Below, in pieces: positions 7,012-12,501 of a stretch of DNA of 23,391 bases. The stretch spans positions 1 through 23,391 of the forward strand of contig CALDNM010000007.1 of the NCBI GenBank assembly GCA_937915045.1, read 5' to 3'. The notes below the pieces were generated by a model. It did not search any database. It worked only from the letters and a program-made list of their open reading frames with translations, and was not told the DNA's origin. Every line of letters begins with the position of its first letter. Positions within the stretch are counted from its first letter, which is position 1. The position numbers and the translations under genes were made by a program. The stretch is from an uncultured Clostridia bacterium (lineage in GTDB: Bacteria > Bacillota > Clostridia > Peptostreptococcales > Anaerovoracaceae).

Positions 7012-8649
7012 ATGAATAACATTTGCAAAAAATATATAAACGAGGGGTTCGACGAAAACGGAGTGCTCGATTCGATCTCATTCAAAAATACAGACCATTT
7101 CAATTTTGCGTATGATGTGCTCGACGCGGCAGCTGAAGAAGTGCCGGACAAGATGTGCTTGTGGTATGTAGATCAGGAAACGAGAAAAGAAAAGAAATTC
7201 ACTTTCAGAGATATGAAAGTCATGTCGGATAAGACGGCAAATTATTTTGCGAGTCTCGGTATCGGCAAGGGTGACAGAGTCATGCTGGTCCTGAAGAGAC
7301 ACTATCAGTTCTGGTTCGCGATCCTCGCGCTCCACAAGCTGGGGGCTGTAGTCATACCGGCTACCCATCAACTCAAGGAGGGCGACTTCAAATACAGATT
7401 TGATGCCGGCAAACTGAAGGCTATAGTAGTCACTGATCAGAACGGCACGGCGGCGGAAGCCGGAAAAGCTCTCGATTCGAAGGATTACGGTGTAGTCAGG
7501 ATGATGACGGGTACTCCGCGCGATGGCTGGCTGTCATTCGATGAAGGTGTCGAAAATGCTTCAGATAAATGGGACAGAGTCGAGGTGGACTCGTCAGACA
7601 CTATGCTGATGTTCTTCACATCGGGGACTACCGGGTACCCGAAGATCGTCGAGCACGACTTCAGATATCCGCTGGGACATTACATTACAGCAAAATACTG
7701 GCAGAACGTCGATCCGGATGGGATGCATTTTTCTATCGCGGACACCGGATGGGGAAAGGCTCTTTGGGGAAAGCTCTACGGACAGTGGCTCTGCGAGGCG
7801 GCGGTATTCGTTTACGATATGGAGAATTTCGTGCCGCATGATTTTCTTTCGCTGTTCGGGAAGTATCCGATCACGACATTCTGCGCGCCGCCGACGGCTT
7901 ACAGAGTGTTCGTGAAGCGAGATCTTTCTAAATACGATCTCAGCAGGCTCCAGTATGTGACAACTGCGGGGGAAGCGCTGAATGCCGAAGTGTGGCAGAC
8001 GTTCTATGATAAGACGGGGCTCAAGATCATGGAAGGATTCGGGCAGACCGAGACTACCATGTCTCTGGGCAATCTCTGCGGGACTATGCCGAAACCGGGA
8101 TCGATGGGCAAACCAAGCCCGCTATACGATGTGGATATAGTCGGACCGGATGATGAGCCTCTTCCGGACGGAGAGACGGGAGAAGTCATCATAAGGACAG
8201 ACAAGAGTGTGCCATGCGGACTTTTCTGCGGATATTTCGGTATGGAGGAAAAGACTAAGGAAGTCTGGCACGATGGTATATACTATACAGGTGATACGGC
8301 ATATCGCGACAGTGACGGGTATTACTGGTTCGTCGGAAGGATAGATGATGTCATAAAATCCTGCGGTTACAGAGTGGGACCGTTCGAAGTCGAATCGGTG
8401 CTTATGGAACTGCCATACATATTGGAAGTCGCGGTCACTGGCATACCGGACAAAACGAGAGGCCAGAGGATCAAGGCGACGATCGTCCTTACAGATGACA
8501 AAGAGCCATCAAGACAGCTCGGCAAGGAGATCATGATATTCGCGAAATCCAAGATGGCGCATTATAAATGCCCGAGAGATGTCGAGTTTGTAAAAGAGCT
8601 GCCGAAGACTATAAGCGGCAAGGTAAGAAGAGTAGAGCTTAGAAAATAG
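7012..8649 (+). CDS. AMP-forming acyl-CoA synthetase, medium-chain (ACSM) type
   Basis: This 545-residue ANL-superfamily enzyme activates a carboxylic acid with ATP and CoA through an acyl-adenylate. Motifs in order: P-loop TSGTTGYPKI (203-212), AGEAL (319-323), EGFGQTETT (341-349), TGDTAYRDSDGYYWFVGR (426-443), the hinge region DDVIKSCGYRVGPFEVES (445-462) and the catalytic lysine K537 in PKTISGKVRR. The ADTGWGKALWGKLYGQW stretch resembles medium-chain acyl-CoA synthetases rather than acetyl-CoA synthetase (Acs). Fatty or aromatic acids are likely substrates, but the chain length is not determinable here. The ribosome binding site is weak (GGAAAAG). It is the last gene before the ribosomal operon, whose own promoter begins 24 bases after its stop. 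Confidence 0.93.
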   Translation: MNNICKKYINEGFDENGVLDSISFKNTDHFNFAYDVLDAAAEEVPDKMCLWYVDQETRKEKKFTFRDMKVMSDKTANYFASLGIGKGDRVMLVLKRHYQFWFAILALHKLGAVVIPATHQLKEGDFKYRFDAGKLKAIVVTDQNGTAAEAGKALDSKDYGVVRMMTGTPRDGWLSFDEGVENASDKWDRVEVDSSDTMLMFFTSGTTGYPKIVEHDFRYPLGHYITAKYWQNVDPDGMHFSIADTGWGKALWGKLYGQWLCEAAVFVYDMENFVPHDFLSLFGKYPITTFCAPPTAYRVFVKRDLSKYDLSRLQYVTTAGEALNAEVWQTFYDKTGLKIMEGFGQTETTMSLGNLCGTMPKPGSMGKPSPLYDVDIVGPDDEPLPDGETGEVIIRTDKSVPCGLFCGYFGMEEKTKEVWHDGIYYTGDTAYRDSDGYYWFVGRIDDVIKSCGYRVGPFEVESVLMELPYILEVAVTGIPDKTRGQRIKATIVLTDDKEPSRQLGKEIMIFAKSKMAHYKCPRDVEFVKELPKTISGKVRRVELRK

Positions 8650-8672
8650 GGAAAATAAGCCGTTTCGGCCCC

Positions 8673-8701
8673 TTGACATATCGGGACGGAATATGTATAA
8701 T
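8673..8701 (+). promoter_or_regulatory. Consensus promoter for the rpmG-secE-nusG-rpl operon
   Basis: TTGACA (8673-8678), 17 bases, TATAAT (8696-8701): a perfect housekeeping promoter, fitting for a highly expressed ribosomal operon. The start is expected near 8707. Just upstream, GCCG/CGGC (8659-8662 with 8666-8669) can form only a short hairpin that is a poor terminator, so some read-through from the acyl-CoA synthetase gene is possible. Confidence 0.9.
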
Positions 8702-8739
8702 TATCAAGCGACTTTAAGAGATTCAAGAAGGGCTTGATA
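8702..8739 (+). promoter_or_regulatory. Inverted repeat at the transcription start of the rpmG operon
   Basis: TATCAAGC (8702-8709) and GCTTGATA (8732-8739) form a perfect 8-bp inverted repeat with a 22-base spacer, beginning at the base right after the -10 hexamer. It could be a 5'-end hairpin in the leader or a two-half-site operator. Most of the left arm lies before or at the expected start, which fits DNA binding better than RNA folding. No function is known to me. Confidence 0.35.
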
Positions 8740-8777
8740 TATGAAGCTCTGATTTTAATGTTAAAAGGAGAAACGAC

Positions 8778-8927
8778 ATGAGAGTGAAAGTTACACTGGC
8801 TTGTTCAGAGTGCCAGCACAGAAATTACAACACAGTCAAGAACAAGAAAAACAACCCGGACCGTGTTGAATTCAACAAGTATTGCCCGTTCTGCAAGAAG
8901 CACACGCTTCATAAGGAAACGAAGTAA
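8778..8927 (+). CDS. rpmG: Ribosomal protein L33 (bL33), zinc-ribbon form
   Basis: This 49-residue protein, MRVKVTLACSEC and onward, is bL33 of the large subunit. Four cysteines, C9/C12 (CSEC) and C36/C39 (CPFC), make it the zinc-binding C+ form rather than the zinc-independent paralogue that some bacteria make under zinc starvation. AAAGGAG (8763-8769) precedes the ATG. It leads the operon into secE and nusG, a very common bacterial order, with 10 bases between its stop and the secE start. The gene is too short for most automated reading-frame cut-offs. Confidence 0.96.
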   Translation: MRVKVTLACSECQHRNYNTVKNKKNNPDRVEFNKYCPFCKKHTLHKETK

Positions 8928-8937
8928 GGAGTTTTAA

Positions 8938-9279
8938 ATGGCTAATAAAAACACCAGAAAGCCTGTTCAGAAACCCACTAAGGAAATGACGCCTGAAGAA
9001 AAAAAGGCGGCTAAGGCAGTCAGAAAGGCTGAGACAAAAGAGCGTACAGCTAAGCAGCAGAAAGTAAACCAGTCCAGGAAAAAAGAAAAAAGGCACTGGG
9101 GAGAGTATTTCCGCGGCGTAAAAACAGAGATCAAGAAGGTCGTATGGCCTACTAAGCACGAACTCGGCGAATATACAGTCGTCGTATTATGCGCGTGCGG
9201 ATTTTTTGCGCTCATGTTCTGGGCTGTAGATACAGGATTCCTGGCAGCGCTGAAGGCTATGCTCGGCATCAATCTTTAG
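8938..9279 (+). CDS. secE: Preprotein translocase subunit SecE
   Basis: This 113-residue protein is the SecE subunit that clamps SecY in the SecYEG channel. The conserved amphipathic part is GEYFRGVKTEIKKVVWPTKHEL (with the WPT signature at 70-72 and E75), followed by one membrane segment (about 78-98). The first 52 residues are a highly charged Lys/Ala/Gln-rich extension with no membrane segment, longer than in minimal Gram-positive SecE proteins of about 60 residues. AAGGAG at 8926-8931 overlaps the rpmG stop. It is followed by nusG after 12 bases, the usual arrangement. Confidence 0.95.
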   Translation: MANKNTRKPVQKPTKEMTPEEKKAAKAVRKAETKERTAKQQKVNQSRKKEKRHWGEYFRGVKTEIKKVVWPTKHELGEYTVVVLCACGFFALMFWAVDTGFLAALKAMLGINL

Positions 9280-9291
9280 ACAGGTGGAATA

Positions 9292-9870
9292 ATGGCTGAC
9301 GAAAAGAAAACAACAAACATCGTATCTCCGAAAGAAGGAGAAGGCCTGAGAGGTGACGGAACACCGAAATGGTATGTAGTCCATACGTATTCCGGACACG
9401 AAAACAAGGTCAAGGTGAATATAGAAAAATTGGCGGAAAGCAGGGGGATGCAGGATCTCATACTTTCTGTTGTAGTTCCTACTGAAGATAAGGCGGAGCC
9501 TAAGGACGGACGCATGGTCATCAAGACCAGGAAGATGTTCCCGGGATATGTCATCGTCAAGATGATAGTCACGAATGAATCGTGGTATCTCGTAAGAAAC
9601 ACTCAGGGCGTCACGGGATTCGTCGGACATGGATCGGATCCTGTCCCGCTGACAGTAGAAGAAGTACGCCGTATGGGTATCGAGAAGGTACATATCGATC
9701 TCGATCTTCATGCAGGTGATGATATCAAGGTCATAAACGGGCCTTTCGAGAGCTTCATGGGAGTTGTCGAAGAGGTCAATGCTGAAAAGGAAACAGTCAA
9801 GGCAAAGATTTCCATGTTCGGACGCGATACTCCGGTGGAATTAGAGTTTGCTCAGATAGACAAAATTTAA
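9292..9870 (+). CDS. nusG: Transcription termination/antitermination factor NusG
   Basis: This 192-residue protein binds RNA polymerase beside the clamp and modulates pausing, Rho termination and ribosome coupling. The NGN domain (about 26-118) contains WYVVHTYSGHENKV, RKMFPGYVIVKM and VRNTQGVTGFVG; the C-terminal KOW domain (about 139-192) contains GDDIKVINGPFESFMGVVEE. A 25-residue hydrophilic N-terminal extension precedes the conserved part. The AGGTGG ribosome binding site (9280-9285) directly follows the secE stop. Its neighbours secE and rplK are those seen in most bacteria. Confidence 0.97.
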   Translation: MADEKKTTNIVSPKEGEGLRGDGTPKWYVVHTYSGHENKVKVNIEKLAESRGMQDLILSVVVPTEDKAEPKDGRMVIKTRKMFPGYVIVKMIVTNESWYLVRNTQGVTGFVGHGSDPVPLTVEEVRRMGIEKVHIDLDLHAGDDIKVINGPFESFMGVVEEVNAEKETVKAKISMFGRDTPVELEFAQIDKI

Positions 9871-9888
9871 AAGAAAGGAGATTTAGGT

Positions 9889-10317
9889 ATGGCTAAGAAA
9901 GTAGACGGCTTCATAAAACTGCAGATCCCTGCGGGCGGAGCGACTCCTGCACCACCGGTAGGCCCGGCACTTGGACAGAAGAGCGTCAACATCATGGATT
10001 TCTGCAAGCAGTTCAACGCTAAGACACAGGATCAGCAGGGAACGATCATCCCGGTAGTTATCACTGTGTACGCTGACAGGTCATTCACATTCGTGTGCAA
10101 GACTCCGCCGGCAGCAGTACTGCTCAAGGAAGCAGCCCATCTGGATTCAGCTTCGGGAGAGCCTAACAAGACGAAAGTCGCGACTCTCACATCGGATCAG
10201 ATCAGAGAGATCGCCGAGAAGAAGATGCCTGATCTGAACGCCGGCTCGATTGAAGCAGCTATGGCGATGATCAAGGGAACAGCCAGAAGCATGGGTATCG
10301 TAGTAGAAGATCAATAA
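9889..10317 (+). CDS. rplK: Ribosomal protein L11 (uL11)
   Basis: This 142-residue protein is full-length uL11, which forms the base of the large-subunit stalk with the 23S GTPase-associated region. The proline-bearing N-terminal loop IPAGGATPAPPVGPALGQ, the site tied to thiostrepton action, is intact, as is the C-terminal RNA-binding domain ending in KGTARSMGI. GAAAGGAG (9873-9880) lies 8 bases before the ATG. It is followed directly by an L1-site-like hairpin and rplA. Confidence 0.98.
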   Translation: MAKKVDGFIKLQIPAGGATPAPPVGPALGQKSVNIMDFCKQFNAKTQDQQGTIIPVVITVYADRSFTFVCKTPPAAVLLKEAAHLDSASGEPNKTKVATLTSDQIREIAEKKMPDLNAGSIEAAMAMIKGTARSMGIVVEDQ

Positions 10318-10318
10318 A

Positions 10319-10345
10319 GTGGGAGGCGTGAGCCGCTAATACCAC
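10319..10345 (+). ncRNA. L1-binding hairpin (23S rRNA mimic) before rplA
   Basis: The rplK-rplA gap folds as GTGG (10319-10322) with CCAC (10342-10345), an asymmetric internal loop (GA against GCTAATA), then GGC (10325-10327) with GCC (10332-10334) on a GTGA (GNRA) tetraloop. The GTGGGAGGC on one side and ATACCAC on the other match, from memory, the conserved L1-binding region of 23S rRNA (helices 76-77). The rplA ribosome binding site AAGGAGGT starts at the next base, so L1 binding would hinder rplA translation. Known L1 autoregulatory sites work by the same mimicry. The fold is seen in the sequence; binding is inferred. Confidence 0.8.
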
Positions 10346-10357
10346 AAGGAGGTAAAA

Positions 10358-11062
10358 ATGCCAAAAGCAAAAGGTAAAAATTACAGAGCAGCAGCTGAAA
10401 AGATCGACAAACAGAATTTGTACGATCCAAAGGAAGCTCTTGAGCTCGTAGCTGCAAACTCAAAAGCAAAATTCGACGAAACCGTAGAAGTACATATCAG
10501 ACTCGGAGTCGATGGAAGACACGCGGACCAGCAGGTCAGAGGAGCGATCGTCCTTCCAAATGGCACAGGCAAAGAAGTCAAAGTACTTGTTTTCGCTAAG
10601 GGCGACAAAGCCACAGAAGCTGAGAACGCGGGAGCCGATTATGTCGGAGCTGACGATATGGCGCAGAAGATCAAGCAGGAAAACTGGTTTGATTATGACG
10701 TTATCATCGCTACACCGGATATGATGGGAGTCGTAGGAAGATTAGGTAAGATACTCGGACCAAAGGGACTTATGCCAAACCCTAAATCGGGTACAGTTAC
10801 GATGGATGTAGAGAAAGCTCTCGCGGATATCAAAGCCGGAAAAGTCGAGTATCGTCTTGACAAGGCCAACATCATCCACACAGCCATCGGAAAAGTATCG
10901 TTCGGAGGAGAGAAACTCGTACAGAATTTCAACGCTCTGCTCGACGCGATCAACAAGGCAAAGCCGGCAGCGGCAAAGGGCCAGTACATAAAGAGCGTTT
11001 CAGTTTCATCAACGATGGGACCTGGGGTAAAAATCAACCCGGCTATCGCGGCTAACGCGTAA
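10358..11062 (+). CDS. rplA: Ribosomal protein L1 (uL1)
   Basis: This 234-residue protein is full-length uL1, the mobile L1-stalk protein that guides exit of deacylated tRNA and also acts as a translational repressor. The signature GKILGPKGLMPNPKSGTV is intact, and the N-terminal KGKNYRAAAEKID segment is typical. AAGGAGGT (10346-10353) is an excellent ribosome binding site whose access may be controlled by the hairpin immediately before it. An L10 leader follows the gene. Confidence 0.98.
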   Translation: MPKAKGKNYRAAAEKIDKQNLYDPKEALELVAANSKAKFDETVEVHIRLGVDGRHADQQVRGAIVLPNGTGKEVKVLVFAKGDKATEAENAGADYVGADDMAQKIKQENWFDYDVIIATPDMMGVVGRLGKILGPKGLMPNPKSGTVTMDVEKALADIKAGKVEYRLDKANIIHTAIGKVSFGGEKLVQNFNALLDAINKAKPAAAKGQYIKSVSVSSTMGPGVKINPAIAANA

Positions 11063-11087
11063 GTACGAACTGACAATCGAAAATAAA

Positions 11088-11182
11088 ACCGTAGACAGCG
11101 GGTGCGAAAGCTTAATTTCCCGCCGAGGTACGATATAAGAAATATTGTCCCCGCTTGTCTATGAAGATAAGTGGGGCTTTTT
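11088..11182 (+). ncRNA. L10 leader (ribosomal protein L10 autoregulatory attenuator)
   Basis: The region has the marks of the Bacillota L10 leader: ACCGTAGACAGCGGGTGC, then AAGCTTAA, then CCCGCCGAGGT. GCGGG (11098-11102) can pair with CCCGC at 11119-11123, giving the ligand-bound fold. Alternatively AGACAGCGGG (11093-11102) pairs with CCCGC-T-TGTCT (11150-11160, one bulged T) as an antiterminator. The latter excludes the terminator at 11149-11182. In the known class, excess L10-L12 complex binds the first fold and allows termination before rplJ-rplL. No promoter is visible here, so the leader acts on read-through from rplA. Confidence 0.9.
11149..11182 (+). terminator. Attenuator terminator of the L10 leader
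   Basis: CCCCGCTTGTCT (11149-11160) pairs with AGATAAGTGGGG (11165-11176) over 12 bp, with two G-T pairs and an ATGA loop, followed by CTTTTT. It is a good intrinsic terminator located before rplJ, and its left arm is the partner of the antiterminator. Confidence 0.9.
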
Positions 11183-11226
11183 ATGGAGTACCGTACAGAA
11201 GCCGGGGGCATACGGGTCGCCGGCGG

Positions 11227-11233
11227 AAAGGAG
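11227..11233 (+). promoter_or_regulatory. Ribosome binding site that fixes the rplJ start
   Basis: AAAGGAG lies 10 bases before the ATG at 11244. A longer in-frame reading from 11145 would translate through the L10 leader terminator and adds residues with no similarity to uL10, so it is rejected. Confidence 0.85.
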
Positions 11234-11243
11234 AAAAATCGTA

Positions 11244-11897
11244 ATGAGTGAAGAAACAAGAGCAGCCTATGGACAGAAACAGATCGTCATCGATGAGATC
11301 AAAGGCAAGCTCGACGGAGCTCAGTCGGCAGTAGTTATCGACTATATCGGTACAACTGTTGATGAAGCGAACAAGATGAGAAAAAATCTCCGCGAAGCGG
11401 ACGTAGACTATACAGTTTATAAGAATACTCTCATCAAGAGAGCTATCGAAGGTACGCCTTATGAAGAGCTTTCACAGGTCCTTGAGGGACCAAGCGCTAT
11501 CGCGATCGGAAAAGAAGACGCGACAGCTCCTGCGAGAGTACTCAATGACGCCATCAAAGAATTCAAGAAAATGAAGTTCAAGGGCGGCATCATCGAAGGC
11601 ACATACTATGACGAGGAAGGACTCCTTCAGATCGCGAAGATCCCATCGAGGGATACATTGATCGCGAAGTTCATGGGAAGTATCCAGTCACCAGTAAGCA
11701 AGGCAGTCAGGACATTCGCTGCTATAGCTGAAGCAAAGGCTGAACAGGGAGACGCGCCTGCAGAGGAAGCGGCACCTGCTGAGGAAAAGCCTGCTGAAGA
11801 AGCGGCACCTGCAGAAGCACCTGCTGAAGAAGCGGCACCTGCAGAAGCGGAAGCGCCTGCAGAGGAAGCGGCACCTGAAGAAAAGCCTGCTGAATAA
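11244..11897 (+). CDS. rplJ: Ribosomal protein L10 (uL10) with long Ala/Glu/Pro tail
   Basis: This 217-residue protein is uL10, the stalk base that carries the L7/L12 dimers. Residues 1 to about 163 are the normal protein: the N-terminal 23S/L11-binding domain (KQIVIDEIKGKLDGAQSAVV; YTVYKNTLIKRAI) and the C-terminal L12-binding helix ending near IAEAKAEQ. Residues 168-217 are an added low-complexity tail of repeated APAEEA units, rich in Glu, Ala and Pro, not part of the core family (usual length about 165-175). The stop is in frame and the rplL gene follows after 50 bases. The start is set by AAAGGAG at 11227-11233. Expression should be controlled by the L10 leader. Confidence 0.95.
   Translation: MSEETRAAYGQKQIVIDEIKGKLDGAQSAVVIDYIGTTVDEANKMRKNLREADVDYTVYKNTLIKRAIEGTPYEELSQVLEGPSAIAIGKEDATAPARVLNDAIKEFKKMKFKGGIIEGTYYDEEGLLQIAKIPSRDTLIAKFMGSIQSPVSKAVRTFAAIAEAKAEQGDAPAEEAAPAEEKPAEEAAPAEAPAEEAAPAEAEAPAEEAAPEEKPAE
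11757..11895 (+). repeat. rplJ: Imperfect tandem repeat coding the L10 tail
   Basis: About 139 bases at the 3' end of rplJ consist of imperfect repeats of the type GAAGCGGCACCTGC, giving protein units APAEEA, APAEEKPAEEA and APAEAPAEEA. Near-identical DNA copies (GAAGCGGCACCTGCAGAAGC occurs twice) suggest recent expansion by slippage or unequal exchange, and the region could vary in length between strains. Confidence 0.85.
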
Positions 11898-11947
11898 GCA
11901 GTCGAAGAAAAAAGAAAGATTTAATTATAAAGATAAGGAGAAAAACA

Positions 11948-12316
11948 ATGGATAAGGATCAGATCATTGAAGCCATAAAAGGCATGACAGTTCTCGAGCT
12001 CAACGAACTGGTTGAAGCTTGCGAAGAAGAATTCGGAGTATCGGCTGCAGCACCTGTAGCAGTTGCCGGAGCAGCAGGCGGAGCAGACGGAGCAGCAGAT
12101 GAGCCGTCAGCATATAAAGTCGTTCTTAAGGAAATCGGTCAGGAAAAGATCAAAGTCATCAAGGCAGTCAGAGAGATCACAGGTCTCGGACTCAAGGATG
12201 CTAAAGAGCTCGTTGACTCAGCACCTGCAAACATCAAGGAAGATGTTGAGCCTGATGAAGCTAATCAGATCAAGGCTCAGCTCGAAGAAGTCGGCGCAGT
12301 TGTTGAACTTGCGTAA
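11948..12316 (+). CDS. rplL: Ribosomal protein L7/L12 (bL12)
   Basis: This 122-residue protein is bL12, the flexible stalk protein that recruits translation GTPases. The N-terminal dimerisation domain (about 1-33, IIEAIKGMTVLELNELVEACEEEFG in part), an Ala/Gly-rich hinge (about 34-53) and the C-terminal domain (KVVLKEIGQEKIKVIKAVRE; GLGLKDAKELVD) are in the usual order. AAGGAG (11935-11940) precedes the ATG. It is cotranscribed with rplJ; a hairpin and a promoter separate it from rpoB. Confidence 0.98.
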   Translation: MDKDQIIEAIKGMTVLELNELVEACEEEFGVSAAAPVAVAGAAGGADGAADEPSAYKVVLKEIGQEKIKVIKAVREITGLGLKDAKELVDSAPANIKEDVEPDEANQIKAQLEEVGAVVELA

Positions 12317-12339
12317 CAGAATCGAAAAAGACTATTTTA

Positions 12340-12378
12340 CAGCAGAGAGCAGGCGGTATATACGCAGGCTCTCTGTTG
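12340..12378 (+). terminator. Hairpin after rplL, possible attenuator or processing site
   Basis: CAGCAGAGAGC (12340-12350) pairs with GCTCTCTGTTG (12368-12378) over 11 bp with one G-T pair, and GCG/CGC (12353-12355 with 12363-12365) can extend it inside. No run of T follows directly, so it is not a classic intrinsic terminator. Partial attenuation or mRNA processing between rplL and rpoB, known in other bacteria, would fit. Confidence 0.5.
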
Positions 12379-12421
12379 AATTATGAACGCATTTTGTTTT
12401 AAACAAATCAGCAAAAAACTC

Positions 12422-12450
12422 TTGACGCAGAATCGCTGATGTGGTATTAT
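12422..12450 (+). promoter_or_regulatory. Probable promoter for rpoB-rpoC
   Basis: TTGACG (12422-12427), 17 bases, TATTAT (12445-12450), one mismatch in each hexamer. An overlapping TATAAT at 12448-12453 would need a 20-base spacer. The expected leader to the rpoB ATG is about 45 bases. It could supply polymerase genes independently of the L10-controlled message. Confidence 0.7.
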
Positions 12451-12487
12451 AATACACTGCTATGCGATGCGATAAATTACATATTAT

Positions 12488-12493
12488 AAGGAG
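12488..12493 (+). promoter_or_regulatory. Ribosome binding site that fixes the rpoB start
   Basis: AAGGAG lies 8 bases before the ATG at 12502. In-frame GTG at 12493 and ATG at 12496 overlap or crowd this site, so 12502 is preferred. Confidence 0.8.
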
Positions 12494-12501
12494 TGATGAA
12501 T

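Noticed and set aside
11145..11243. Upstream extension of rplJ
   Set aside because: It would be translated from the L10 leader terminator and has no similarity to uL10; AAAGGAG serves the ATG at 11244.
12063..12386. Plus-strand overlapping frame in rplL and similar small frames in rpoB, rpsG and fusA
   Set aside because: They are out-of-frame shadows of ribosomal, polymerase and elongation factor genes with no ribosome binding site or recognisable domain.
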